DNA from: an uncultured Eubacteriales bacterium
GTDB lineage: Bacteria; Bacillota; Clostridia; Lachnospirales; Lachnospiraceae
DNA: 64,000 bases
Assembly (NCBI GenBank): GCA_900316715.1
Contig: ONEC01000004.1
Span: 1-64,000 of the forward strand
Direction: 5' to 3'
Shown here: one piece after another, positions 7,265-15,730 of the stretch
Layout of the letters: the number at the start of each line of letters is the position of its first letter
How positions within the stretch are numbered: position 1 is the stretch's first letter
Notes under the pieces: generated by a model
Told to the model about the DNA's origin: nothing
The model's input: only the letters and a program-made list of their open reading frames with translations
The model's database searches: none
Position numbers and translations under genes: made by a program

Positions 7265-9277
7265 ATGTCAGACAGGAAAACTAATAATGTATATTATGTT
7301 GATGCTTCCGCAGCAAGGGGCGGTAACGGAAGCCAGGAAAAGCCATTCAAGTTTATTAACGATGCAGCAGCCATCGCTCTGCCGGGTGATGAAGTTATAG
7401 TTGCACCAGGAATATACAGAGAATATGTATGTCCTGAAAATGCAGGTACAGCTGATGCGCCTATCGTATATCGTTCAGAAAATCCTCTGGGCGCTGTTAT
7501 CACCGGTGCTGAAGTGCTTACAGGCTGGACAAAGCATGAAGGAAACGTATGGACAGCCCGTGTAAATAACGGAATATTCGGAACCTATAATCCATATACA
7601 ACCTATGTATGCGGTGACTGGTACTTCGCACCTACAGTACGTCATACCGGAGCTGTATTCATCAACGATCTTATGATGTATGAGACAGTTACACTTGATG
7701 AGTGTATCGCCGGTGAAGCTGATCCATGTGCATATAATCAGGAAGAATCAAAGTACAAATGGTACACAGAGCAGGATGGTGATGAGACTGTTCTCTATGC
7801 TAACTTCCAGGGATATGATCCAAATAAGGAAAAGGTAGAGATAAGCGTACGCCGCAACATCTTCATGCCTGATAAGAACGGAGTTAACTACATTACTGTC
7901 AGCGGTTTTGTGATCACAAAGGGTGCTACAACCTGGGCTCCTCCTGCAGCATATCAGGATGGTCTTATCGGACCACACTGGAGCAAGGGCTGGATCATCG
8001 AGGACTGCGAGGTTTCAAACAGCAGATGCTGCGGTATCTCTCTTGGTAAGTACCTCGATCCTGAAAATGACATGTACTTCTACACAAAGCATGTTAAGAG
8101 TCCGACCCAGATGGAGCGTGACGCTGTATGCCGTGGTCAGTATCATGGCTGGCTCAAGGAGAAGGTGGGAAGCCACATCATCAGAAGATGTCACGTTCAC
8201 CACTGCGAGCAGACAGGTATCGTAGGAAGAATGGGTGCTGTATTCTCAACTATCGAGGACTGCCACATCCATCATGTATGTAATTCACAGCAGCTTGGCG
8301 GTGCAGAAACAGCCGGAATCAAACTTCATGCTGCAATAGATGTAACTATCAGAAGAAATCATATCCACAACTGTATCATGGGCGTATGGCTTGACTGGGA
8401 AGCACAGGGTGCAAGAGTTACCCAGAACCTTATGCATGACAATTCCCGTCCTGAAGGACGCGAGCCTGCGAAGGGTGCCATGTTCAGCAACGATGTATTC
8501 ATCGAAGTAGGCCACGGACCTACACTTATTGATAACAACATACTTCTTTCAAAGGTATCCATCATAATACCTAGTGAAGGAATTGCAGTAGTACATAACC
8601 TGATTGCCGGTTCCTTCGGACTTATCAACTCAGGTGTAGACAGCATCGTAAACGATCAGCGTGAGCCTCGTTATACTCCTTACCACATCAGACACAGGAC
8701 AGAGGTTGCCGGATTCATGACCATCCTTCACGGCGATGACAGAATCTACAACAACATCTTCCTCCAGAAGTATCCGGTTGATGAGGAGAAGAAAGATCCT
8801 GCTTCACCTGAAAACAGTGTTGTAGGAACAGCATGTTTTGATATCTTCCCTTCATACGAAGAGTGGATTGCTAACTTCAAGATGGATGAAGAGCCTGATA
8901 TGGGTGCTCTTGCAACCTATCACTTCGGTCATCTTCCTGTATGGCTTGCAGGAAATGCATACTTCAACGGTGCAGACGTATGTAAGCATGAGAAGGATGC
9001 TCTCATCGATACAGAGAACACTGCAACAGCTGATGTTGTTGAAAAAGACGGAAAGTATTATCTTGATACAAACATTTATTCTCTTCTTGGAGATTTCAAG
9101 AATGGAATTCTTAACAGTGATATTCTTGGAAAGGCATTTGAGCCGGAGCAGAGATTTGAGAATCCAGATGGATCAGAGATAATCTTCGACAAGGATTACT
9201 TCGATAACAACAGAGGTCTCAGCACTATTCCCGGACCTTTAGCTGATGGAGAAGCTGCCAAGGCAGTTCTCTTCTAA
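7265..9277 (+). CDS. GH120-type beta-xylosidase, right-handed beta-helix
   Basis: Predicted to release xylose from xylo-oligosaccharides. The sequence matches my recollection of the GH120 enzyme XylC over its whole length: NGSQEKPFKFINDAAAIALP, TTWAPPAAYQDGLIGPHWSK, GWIIEDCEVSNSRCCGISLG, AGIKLHAAIDVTIRRNHIH, VWLDWEAQG, DVFIEVGHGP, TEVAGFMTILHGDDRIYNNI. The Asp of LDWEAQG (377) and the Glu of FIEVGHGP (414) correspond to the catalytic pair in that family. There is no signal peptide, so it is cytoplasmic and acts on imported oligosaccharides. ATG 7265 follows AGGAGG by six bases and is chosen over ATG 7241, which has none. It stands alone, with no sugar transporter or regulator adjacent. Confidence 0.88.
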   Translation: MSDRKTNNVYYVDASAARGGNGSQEKPFKFINDAAAIALPGDEVIVAPGIYREYVCPENAGTADAPIVYRSENPLGAVITGAEVLTGWTKHEGNVWTARVNNGIFGTYNPYTTYVCGDWYFAPTVRHTGAVFINDLMMYETVTLDECIAGEADPCAYNQEESKYKWYTEQDGDETVLYANFQGYDPNKEKVEISVRRNIFMPDKNGVNYITVSGFVITKGATTWAPPAAYQDGLIGPHWSKGWIIEDCEVSNSRCCGISLGKYLDPENDMYFYTKHVKSPTQMERDAVCRGQYHGWLKEKVGSHIIRRCHVHHCEQTGIVGRMGAVFSTIEDCHIHHVCNSQQLGGAETAGIKLHAAIDVTIRRNHIHNCIMGVWLDWEAQGARVTQNLMHDNSRPEGREPAKGAMFSNDVFIEVGHGPTLIDNNILLSKVSIIIPSEGIAVVHNLIAGSFGLINSGVDSIVNDQREPRYTPYHIRHRTEVAGFMTILHGDDRIYNNIFLQKYPVDEEKKDPASPENSVVGTACFDIFPSYEEWIANFKMDEEPDMGALATYHFGHLPVWLAGNAYFNGADVCKHEKDALIDTENTATADVVEKDGKYYLDTNIYSLLGDFKNGILNSDILGKAFEPEQRFENPDGSEIIFDKDYFDNNRGLSTIPGPLADGEAAKAVLF

Positions 9278-9310
9278 CTGATACATAGTCCGTAAACATA
9301 ATTAATACAA

Positions 9311-9360
9311 AGAGTACCGGCCCCGTACCAAATGATATCAAATGGTACGGGGCCGGCTCT
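9311..9360. terminator. Terminator-like hairpin between GH120 and lemA
   Basis: CCGGCCCCGTACCA (9317-9330) and TGGTACGGGGCCGG (9343-9356) form a perfect 14-bp stem, extended by AGAG/CTCT. The T tails are short on both strands (GGCTTT on plus, CTCTTTG on minus). It lies between two convergent genes and could serve both. Confidence 0.75.
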
Positions 9361-9395
9361 GGCTTTATCCAAAAACTACTACTGATTTGGGCTTA

Positions 9396-9947
9396 TTAAA
9401 ATGTCATCTTTACATCCTGTCTCTTAGCTTCATCTGCTTCGAAGTAAGCTTTTCTTGTAGCTCCCATCATACCTGCTACGATGTTGCTAGGGAATGTAAT
9501 GATTCTTCTGTTATAGTCTGTTACATTTGAATTGTACAGACGACGTGCTGCCTGAAGATGCTCTTCAACGTCAACGATGCTTCTCTGAAGCTCTACGAAA
9601 TTGTTGCTTGATCTAAGCTCAGGATACTGCTCAGCTAAAATGTTGATATCACGTCTTACATTATCCATGTTCTTATTAGCTTCGATTCTCTCGCCCATTG
9701 TCATTCCTGAACGAAGTCTTACGATTTCAGCAAGTGTCTGCTTCTCATAAGACATATATCCCTTAACTGTATCAAGCATCTTTGTAAGAACATCATATCT
9801 TTTTGTTAATGCAACATCTATTCCAGAGAGGGCTTCGGTAACTTTAAGATCCGATGTCTTAATGCCATTATATGTTGAGAAATACCAGATAAAGATAAAA
9901 AAGATAATTCCCAAAACAACGATAATTCCAATTCCAAGTGCACCCAT
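9396..9947 (-). CDS. lemA: LemA family protein
   Basis: Small membrane protein with one N-terminal helix (residues 2-25, GALGIGIIVVLGIIFFIFIW) followed by a long helical bundle. The LemA signature is clear: YNGIKTSDLKVTEALSGIDV, ALTKRYDVLTKMLDTVKGY, YPELRSSNNFVELQ, ARRLYNSNVTDYNRRI, FPSNIVAGM. The role of LemA in bacteria is not settled. ATG 9947 follows AAAGGAGG and is preferred to 9974. It lies 33 bases after the DUF3137 gene and is co-transcribed with it, a common pairing. Expression of both should depend on the attenuator-like leader at 10991-11218. Confidence 0.93.
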   Translation of the reverse strand: MGALGIGIIVVLGIIFFIFIWYFSTYNGIKTSDLKVTEALSGIDVALTKRYDVLTKMLDTVKGYMSYEKQTLAEIVRLRSGMTMGERIEANKNMDNVRRDINILAEQYPELRSSNNFVELQRSIVDVEEHLQAARRLYNSNVTDYNRRIITFPSNIVAGMMGATRKAYFEADEAKRQDVKMTF

Positions 9948-9980
9948 AGTGATTTCCTCCTTTGTAAATATCACCTTTTT

Positions 9981-10985
9981 TTAAACTACTGTATAATAAT
10001 CATTTGTGTTATAAATGTTCTGCTGTGATCTCTGCTGCTGAACCGGCTGCTGTGGCTGTATAGGCTGCTGAACCGGCTGCTGCTGTAAATGCGGCATCTC
10101 ACGAAGCATTGAGATAATAAACTTTATATCATTGATCTCTTTCTGTGTTTTTGCCATTTCCTCATCGTATGATAACTTGTTCATCATACTCTTTGAGTCA
10201 AATGCATTGTTGTATGGCTCATTAAATCCAACGAAAACCTTGTTTCCACAGAAGTGAATTCCGATGCTGGTATAATTAGATGCCAGATGATCGAGCTTCT
10301 CCATAAACTGCGGAGTCAGAAGATAGAAAGCATCATGCGGTGAAAACGCCGTAACATCAAACCTTCTGTTGAAATTAACACCTTCCATCTCAACCTTCTG
10401 TGGTCTCAGATTTCCGAATGGACGACCTCTGTACTTGAAGTTGTCAGTGAATACCTGAACGGATCCAACTGCCTTATCCGGAAAATCAAACACCAGCATT
10501 CTTCCTTTGAAGTAGGTAACCGTGTAGGTGGATCTACCTGTACTTCTTACATCCTGAACAGTTACATCAGACATTTCGAATGGAACCCCATCGAATACTG
10601 CTCTGATATAGTCCTCAGAATGGAATCTGTTTCCAATTGCTGTGAGTCCAAAGCTTCTTACTGCTTCCTTTGTGAAGCCTGCCTTCCAGTCATAAACCAC
10701 ATACTGGAAATTCTGATTAAGCGGGCCCTCAACAAATAGCTTTTTATACTCCTGCTTATAATTCTTTGAAATACTCAGTTCAACTATCAGTCCGGCCAGA
10801 AATAAAAGAATTCCAAATACCAGAAGCGGGACGGCTTGTGCAAACCAATATGACATGAATGATGTTCCACCGAAGAGCATCAGTACCGCACCGAGTATTG
10901 CTTTTGAACGCATATCTGAAAGCTTATCCATTTTGCTGTTCATGAGTATTTTGTTCGGGGTTACGTTTCTTGCGTCTACATTCAT
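9981..10985 (-). CDS. DUF3137-like membrane protein
   Basis: Protein of 334 residues with two adjacent membrane helices (about 30-75, AILGAVLMLFGGTSFMSYWF; PLLVFGILLFLAGLIVELSI). The cytoplasmic domain resembles the DUF3137 family (YKQEYKKLFVEGPLN; GNRFHSEDYIRAVFDGVPFE; YFKGRMLVFDFPDK; IHFCGNKVFVGFNE). The tail after residue 285 is very Gln/Pro rich, alternating QQPVQQ and QPIQPQ, and ends NDYYTVV. ATG 10985 follows AAAGGAGGG; the longer frame from 11054 would run through the leader terminator and is rejected. First gene of the DUF3137-lemA operon. Function unknown. Confidence 0.8.
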   Translation of the reverse strand: MNVDARNVTPNKILMNSKMDKLSDMRSKAILGAVLMLFGGTSFMSYWFAQAVPLLVFGILLFLAGLIVELSISKNYKQEYKKLFVEGPLNQNFQYVVYDWKAGFTKEAVRSFGLTAIGNRFHSEDYIRAVFDGVPFEMSDVTVQDVRSTGRSTYTVTYFKGRMLVFDFPDKAVGSVQVFTDNFKYRGRPFGNLRPQKVEMEGVNFNRRFDVTAFSPHDAFYLLTPQFMEKLDHLASNYTSIGIHFCGNKVFVGFNEPYNNAFDSKSMMNKLSYDEEMAKTQKEINDIKFIISMLREMPHLQQQPVQQPIQPQQPVQQQRSQQNIYNTNDYYTVV

Positions 10986-11015
10986 CTTCCATCCCTCCTT
11001 TCTGAAAAATTGTAT

Positions 11016-11062
11016 AAAAAAAGCGACACTTAAACTATAACCTTTATAGTTCAAGTCTCGCT
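11016..11062 (-). terminator. Leader terminator ahead of DUF3137-lemA
   Basis: On the minus strand AGCGAGACTTGAACTATAA pairs with TTATAGTTTAAGTGTCGCT (19 positions, two mismatches, three-base loop AGG) and is followed by seven T. It ends about 20 bases before the Shine-Dalgarno, in the leader rather than after a gene. Confidence 0.85.
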
Positions 11063-11177
11063 GGATTATTGCATAACCGGATTAACATCGTGATGACGAT
11101 TATTGCAAACCGACTAGTCTCGCTGGATTATTGCATAACCGGATTAACATCGTGATGACGATTATTGCAAACCGACT
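11054..11177 (-). repeat. Perfect tandem duplication, 2 x 62 bp
   Basis: 11054-11115 and 11116-11177 are identical. Perfect identity indicates a recent duplication or strong sequence constraint. No reading frame with a ribosome binding site uses it. Confidence 0.97.
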
Positions 11178-11224
11178 CTTTTCTGATACGTCGGATCGCT
11201 ACTCCCTATCTCTATTCTGACCGA

Positions 11225-11253
11225 AGTATATCACGCCCCAATTCCCCTGTCAA
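11225..11253 (-). promoter_or_regulatory. Strong promoter of the DUF3137-lemA transcript
   Basis: TTGACA (11253-11248), 17-base spacer and TATACT (11230-11225) on the minus strand, just past the small lipoprotein gene. Confidence 0.8.
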
Positions 11254-11290
11254 GAAAAATCGGAACCGGCTCTATCGCAAGTATATCGGG

Positions 11291-11500
11291 CTATTCAGCC
11301 GTTACACCCTCGATCATGTCGTCTGCATTTTGGTACTCAGAATTCATCTGATCAACAAGCTCGCTTGCCTTCTTCTCCTGATTAACACCGATTGAAACTT
11401 CATTGTTCTCCTGGATATTCTGAGCTGTCTCTCCGCCGCATGCTGTGAGTGACATCATAGCCCCAATTATTATTCCTGCTAACACTAACTTCTTCTTCAT
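11291..11500 (-). CDS. Small lipoprotein of unknown function
   Basis: Protein of 69 residues. MKKKLVLAGIIIGAMMSLTAC is a lipoprotein signal with lipobox LTAC followed by GG. The mature part is short and acidic (GGETAQNIQENNEVSIGVNQ, then a helix ending DDMIEGVTAE). ATG 11500 follows GGGAGG; an upstream ATG at 11524 overlaps the ridA stop and has no ribosome binding site. It lies 23 bases after ridA and is probably its last co-transcribed partner. No family recognised. Confidence 0.75.
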   Translation of the reverse strand: MKKKLVLAGIIIGAMMSLTACGGETAQNIQENNEVSIGVNQEKKASELVDQMNSEYQNADDMIEGVTAE

Positions 11501-11523
11501 GGCAATACCTCCCATTAGAAACA

Positions 11524-11901
11524 TTAAACCTCTGCGATTGCTTCCATCTCAATAAGAACATCCTTAGGAAGTCTGGCTACTTCAACGCAACTTCTTGCAG
11601 GATAGTTCTCTGTAAAGTACTTTGCATAGATCTCATTAACCTTTGCAAAATCATTCATGTCCTTTATAAATACAACAGTCTTAACCACCTTATCAAGAGA
11701 TGAACCTGATGCTTCAAGAAGATTCTTAACATTCTGAAGTGCTCTCTCAGCCTGAACCTCGATTCCACCTTCTACAAGTGTATTAGTAGCCGGATCAATA
11801 GGAATCATTCCTGATGTAAAAAGAAGGTTACCCACCTTCACTGCCTGTGAATATGGTCCGATTGCTGCCGGTGCCTTATCTGTTGCTATTATTTCCTTCA
11901 T
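11524..11901 (-). CDS. ridA: RidA family enamine/imine deaminase
   Basis: RidA hydrolyses reactive enamine/imine intermediates formed by PLP enzymes such as threonine dehydratase. The full 125 residues match: [72 protein letters not shown]. The Arg of YPARS and the Glu near the end (EMEAIAEV) are the usual active-site residues of the trimer interface. It lies 48 bases after cvfB, so it is in the same operon, but no amino-acid biosynthesis gene is nearby. Confidence 0.93.
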   Translation of the reverse strand: MKEIIATDKAPAAIGPYSQAVKVGNLLFTSGMIPIDPATNTLVEGGIEVQAERALQNVKNLLEASGSSLDKVVKTVVFIKDMNDFAKVNEIYAKYFTENYPARSCVEVARLPKDVLIEMEAIAEV

Positions 11902-11949
11902 AATAAATACCTCGTTATTCTATCATCAATATTTATGCCATTATAATTC

Positions 11950-12777
11950 TTATTTACCGGTAATTACAATACTGTTCTCAGTAATTTCAATCTTTTTTTC
12001 CTTATAAAGATGACCAACTGCACGTTTAAATGCATTTCTGCTTATTCCGAATTCCTTCTTGATAAGCTCTGCTGAAGCCTTATCATTGAACGGAAGCTTT
12101 CCGCCGTAGCTCTTAATGATGTCATACACCATCTCTGCATCGGCTATCATCTGTACAGGTATCTCCTGTCTCATGGCAAGATCTGTCTTACCATCCTCAC
12201 GTACCTTTACGACTCTGCACTCCACGATATCGCCCACATAGAGTGAATCAAATATCTCGCTCTTATGAATAAGTCCTGTAAGCTCGTCATCAATTGCAAC
12301 GAAAGCGCCCATGTCCTTCTTCACTGAATACACAGTTCCCTTAACCATGTCGCCTTTCTTATAACGATCATTAGGCTTTAACTTATCTCCCACCTTCATG
12401 GATACTGCAAGACGTCCTGTCTTATCCACATACATGTATACAAGATATGACTTCTCCTGCTTTACTTCTCCTATCTGCTCTTTGAAAGGAAGAAGCACGT
12501 CTCTTTCAAGACCGCAGTCCATGAAAGCTCCGATGGAGCCCACTAACTTGCACTTGAGACGGCGTATCTCACCTACAGTAATATACGGTTCCCTGATAGT
12601 CGCAATCGGTCTGTCGCTGGAATCCTTATATACGAAAACCTTGAGGTTATCACCAATCTCCGCATCTCTCGGCACCTGTCTGCTCGGAAGAAGCACATCT
12701 TCTTTTCCATCCGTGAGATAAGCACCCACTTCTTTAATTCTGTCTATTCTAAGTGTATTCCACTTACCTGTTTCCAT
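11950..12777 (-). CDS. cvfB: CvfB-like S1 RNA-binding protein
   Basis: 275 residues with repeated S1-type OB folds and a C-terminal winged-helix domain, the architecture of CvfB (virulence factor B, YitL), an RNA-binding regulator. Visible: GAYLTDGKEDVLLPSRQVPR in the first OB fold, CKLVGSIGAFMDCGLERDVL in the second, KGTVYSVKKDMGAFVAIDDE and LTGLIHKSEI in the third S1 repeat, and LIKKEFGISRNAFKRAVGHL in the winged helix. A Shine-Dalgarno AGAGG precedes the ATG. The gene lies 55 bases after GH43; a hairpin in that gap (12804-12837) has no T run. Confidence 0.9.
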   Translation of the reverse strand: METGKWNTLRIDRIKEVGAYLTDGKEDVLLPSRQVPRDAEIGDNLKVFVYKDSSDRPIATIREPYITVGEIRRLKCKLVGSIGAFMDCGLERDVLLPFKEQIGEVKQEKSYLVYMYVDKTGRLAVSMKVGDKLKPNDRYKKGDMVKGTVYSVKKDMGAFVAIDDELTGLIHKSEIFDSLYVGDIVECRVVKVREDGKTDLAMRQEIPVQMIADAEMVYDIIKSYGGKLPFNDKASAELIKKEFGISRNAFKRAVGHLYKEKKIEITENSIVITGK

Positions 12778-12803
12778 TCTGTTCCTCTTTTCAATTTAAA
12801 TCC

Positions 12804-12837
12804 TTTAGTATATCTGTTCAGCAGATTATATACTAAA
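12804..12837 (-). other. Intercistronic hairpin between GH43 and cvfB
   Basis: TTTAGTATATAATCTG and CAGATATACTAAA pair with a small bulge. The stem includes the GH43 stop codon. There is no T run, so it looks more like an mRNA processing or stability hairpin than a terminator. Confidence 0.4.
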
Positions 12838-14401
12838 AAGCTTCATATGTAAAATCGGAAAATATAGCTGAGCCTCCCGGCTCCTGTGTAGAATATATAA
12901 ATAATCCGAATCTGGCTCCTGTGAAATGGTCCAGTCTGAAGGACAGCTTATGCTTTGGTCCAGCTTCCTTCCATTCATTATCTTCAAGAATACTGCAGAA
13001 TGCCTCATCTTTTCCCGGTCCGAAGGATGCACTCAGTCTGAATCTTACCTTTGAATCCTCCAGTGGTATACAGCACTGCTCTTCACCCGGCTCTTTTGAT
13101 GTGATCCAGATGTCTTCCTTACTTGTAAATGTAGTGGTCACCGCAAAGAGCTTTCCACCTCTTCTTGTAACCCCTATCCAGATATAGTTGCCCTGATAAA
13201 CAGTAATACCTGCAAAGTCGCCTTCCTTCAGATTCTCTGCATCAACAGTAACCTCTCCGGCACATCCCGGGCTTATCATTCTCTGGGTCAGGACATTTCT
13301 TGCCTGATGAATATTTGAAGCAAGCTTATCTGTGGTAATTCTCACAGCTCCGGCCTTCTTATCAACAGAGATAAGTGACAGCTCCGGTTCATGGCTGAAC
13401 TGCCAGAAGCTCTTAAATCCAAAGCTGCCGTAACTGCGTCTATCAATATCAGCGCCCGCCTTATATTCCTCAAGAAAATTCTCTTTAAAATCGTCACTTC
13501 CGTAAAGCGGTGCATATTCATACTCCGGTCTGTTTCCAGGAAGTGAAAGCTCCGTCGGAACCTTTCCGTCTGTTCCAAACACCGGAAGACCGTTCTCCCA
13601 GGTAACCGGGCACAGAACAGGAATACGGCCTATAGCTCCGCTATCCTGGAACATGATGGAATACCAGTTACCCTCAGGGTCATCAACGATTCCGCCCTGG
13701 GCTACACCCATAGGTGTAAGTCCCATATCATCTTCCAGCACATCTCCTCCGATAAATTCACCCTCCAGTGAATCTGCCGAAAAACAGGCCTCTGTCCTCA
13801 TCCATCTGTCCCTGCGGGAGTGGATCATGAAGAGATAGTATCTTCCATTTATCTTATATAAATGCGAGCCTTCCAGTCCCAGATTAGGATTGCCCTCATC
13901 ACTTACAATAAGTCTGTGAAGTCCGCCCTCCTTTGGTCCTGTCATCTCATCATTTAATTCTGTGAGATATACTTTCGTATTTCCATAAACCAGGAACTTC
14001 CTGCCTTCATCAAAAAGCAGTGAACAGTCATGATAAAAGCCCTCTATAAGACTCTTCTCCCATGGTCCTTCAATATCAGATGACTTATAGAGATAAGTCT
14101 TTCCGGTATCATTTGCCACGAAGACAATGTAGAACACTCCCTCATGATATCTTATGGTTGCTGCCCACATTCCTTTACCGAAAACATGTTTGTCCCCTGT
14201 AAGTTTCTGGGCATCCGTACTGTCCAGCCGATCATATACATATGTGAGATGTTCCCAGTTGATAAGATCATAGGATCTCAGAATCTCACATCCCGGCATA
14301 AAATGCATGGTTGTGGTAACCATGTAATATGTATCATCTACCCTGATCACATCCGGATCAGGGTAGTCCATTTTTAGTATTGGATTAGTTCCGTAACTCA
14401 T
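12833..14401 (-). CDS. GH43 beta-xylosidase / arabinofuranosidase
   Basis: Family 43 glycoside hydrolase of about 522 residues without a signal peptide, so probably intracellular, acting on xylose- or arabinose-containing oligosaccharides. The five-bladed propeller shows NPILKMDYPDPDVIRVDDTY (base Asp15), FYHDCSLLFDEG (Asp125) and LGLEGSHLYKINGRYYLF (acid Glu177). From about residue 315 a C-terminal beta-sandwich of the GH43 C2/DUF1349 type follows (SYGSFGFKSFWQFSHEPELS). The exact sugar specificity cannot be told from motifs. ATG 14401 has GGAG nine bases upstream; the longer start at 14416 has none. It follows the TPM gene by 36 bases. Confidence 0.87.
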   Translation of the reverse strand: MSYGTNPILKMDYPDPDVIRVDDTYYMVTTTMHFMPGCEILRSYDLINWEHLTYVYDRLDSTDAQKLTGDKHVFGKGMWAATIRYHEGVFYIVFVANDTGKTYLYKSSDIEGPWEKSLIEGFYHDCSLLFDEGRKFLVYGNTKVYLTELNDEMTGPKEGGLHRLIVSDEGNPNLGLEGSHLYKINGRYYLFMIHSRRDRWMRTEACFSADSLEGEFIGGDVLEDDMGLTPMGVAQGGIVDDPEGNWYSIMFQDSGAIGRIPVLCPVTWENGLPVFGTDGKVPTELSLPGNRPEYEYAPLYGSDDFKENFLEEYKAGADIDRRSYGSFGFKSFWQFSHEPELSLISVDKKAGAVRITTDKLASNIHQARNVLTQRMISPGCAGEVTVDAENLKEGDFAGITVYQGNYIWIGVTRRGGKLFAVTTTFTSKEDIWITSKEPGEEQCCIPLEDSKVRFRLSASFGPGKDEAFCSILEDNEWKEAGPKHKLSFRLDHFTGARFGLFIYSTQEPGGSAIFSDFTYEAF

Positions 14402-14437
14402 TAATCCATTCTCCATACTGCAATTACTATATGGCGT

Positions 14438-15730
14438 TTAGAAGCCGTGGCTTCCGCTTGAGAAGGAGCCACCGCCACCGCCGCCTCCTCCACCGCCGCC
14501 TCCTCCACCACCGGAGGAAGATGAACTTGGCGGATCATAACGTCTGGTCTGTCTTACAAATGTCATCTTATAATTATTAAGCTGCTGTCTCGCACTGATT
14601 GCTGCAAGCAGTTCCTTCTCTGATGGTCTTGAAACCGTTGAGAAACGTCTTACTATACCATACGCAAGAAGCATACCGAAGATTATGGCCAGGAAAGCGT
14701 TGGATGTAACTCTCATAGGCTCATTAATCTTTCCGCCATCAAGAAGCGTATAGGCTTCTCTGTAACTTTCAGCAGCACAGTTGTAGTAATCTCCATTGGA
14801 TGCATATCTATATACATTATCCATGATGGAATCACACTTGGAAGATGTAACTACCGATGTTATATCATTTCCTGCACCACAGAGAACCAGCTGTCTGTTC
14901 TTCATATCTACAAAGAACAGGACACCGTTCACGCTGTTGCTTCCATAAATATCCAGATACTTTGATCTTACTGCCTGTTCAGGTTCACCTGAACTTACAT
15001 TCGAAGAATAGAATACGCAGTTTGCATATTCAGTGATCGGCATCATTTCTTCGAAGAGACGGTTTTCCTCAGAATCTGTAAGAAGGTCAGCATCATCAAG
15101 TATGAAAGCTTCATAACCTGTTTCTGAATTCTTCTTTGATACTTTTTCAGATGATTCTTCCTCTGTTACACTTTCATCTGTAAAACCATCTTCCCCTGTA
15201 GATGCTTCATAATGATATTGTCTGTCGCTGCTGTCTATAGCCTCAAAGTACTGATCAAATACATCTATGGCTAAGTCTACATCTCCGCCATCGCCAAGAT
15301 TATCCAGCGCATCACTCAGGATACTGTTTGATGTTCCCGGCTCTAACCAATATGCAAAATTGCCGTTATTTTTAAGGTATATCTGCTCATTCTCATAATC
15401 AATAAGGAAGAGAACTCCGTTTTCTTCACCAAAAAGTGCGTTATACTTATTACCACTGGCCTCTTCGGCAGTAAGCGGATTATTCTCCAGAAGATAGAAG
15501 ACCGCATTTCCATATTCAGTCATCATCTTCATATGTTCTGCCAGAAGCTCTTCGTCTTCGTCTGACATAAGATCTGATCCATCTATTATCTTTACGCAGT
15601 AACCTGTATCAGGATTCTCATAATCGTAGCGTGAATCCGCCAGGGCTTTTGCCGCACTGCCGAAGCATACTGCAGCTATCAGAGCGATAAGAACAGCGAT
15701 GCATTTAAATATTCTTTTTCTAGAAGCCAC
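14438..15730 (-). CDS. Exported protein with two TPM (DUF477) domains and Gly-rich tail
   Basis: About 430 residues. A signal peptide (ASRKRIFKCIAVLIALIAAV) leads to two related TPM domains: about 40-165 (YCVKIIDGSDLMSDEDEELL, NGVLFLIDYENEQIYLKNNG) and about 205-340 (YEAFILDDADLLTDSEENRL, NGVLFFVDMKNRQLVLCGAG). A membrane helix (VTSNAFLAIIFGMLLAYGIV), a short basic segment and a tail with a run of 15 Gly ending SHGF follow. TPM domains are linked to photosystem repair and membrane protein quality control, but this role is unproven here. GTG 15730 follows AAGGGAGG by eight bases; ATG 15736 is possible but too close. It overlaps the zinc-ribbon gene by 11 bases, so the two are translationally coupled. 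Confidence 0.82.
   Translation of the reverse strand: MASRKRIFKCIAVLIALIAAVCFGSAAKALADSRYDYENPDTGYCVKIIDGSDLMSDEDEELLAEHMKMMTEYGNAVFYLLENNPLTAEEASGNKYNALFGEENGVLFLIDYENEQIYLKNNGNFAYWLEPGTSNSILSDALDNLGDGGDVDLAIDVFDQYFEAIDSSDRQYHYEASTGEDGFTDESVTEEESSEKVSKKNSETGYEAFILDDADLLTDSEENRLFEEMMPITEYANCVFYSSNVSSGEPEQAVRSKYLDIYGSNSVNGVLFFVDMKNRQLVLCGAGNDITSVVTSSKCDSIMDNVYRYASNGDYYNCAAESYREAYTLLDGGKINEPMRVTSNAFLAIIFGMLLAYGIVRRFSTVSRPSEKELLAAISARQQLNNYKMTFVRQTRRYDPPSSSSSGGGGGGGGGGGGGGGSFSSGSHGF

Larger units (their letters stand above)
10991..11218 (-). promoter_or_regulatory. Attenuator-like leader with tandem 62-nt units before DUF3137-lemA
   Basis: The RNA would start near 11218, pass through two identical 62-nt units (11177-11116 and 11115-11054), enter an intrinsic terminator (11062-11016) and then reach the AAAGGAGGG of DUF3137. 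Each unit begins AGTC and ends GACT on the minus strand, and holds a hairpin ATCGT-CATC-ACGAT. Within the tandem the motif GGTT(A)TGCAATAATC occurs four times. The last nine bases of the promoter-distal unit (AGCGAGACT) are also the base of the terminator's 5' arm, so closing the unit and forming the terminator compete. This is the layout of a tandem riboswitch or protein-controlled attenuator. I do not recognise the class. Confidence 0.6.
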
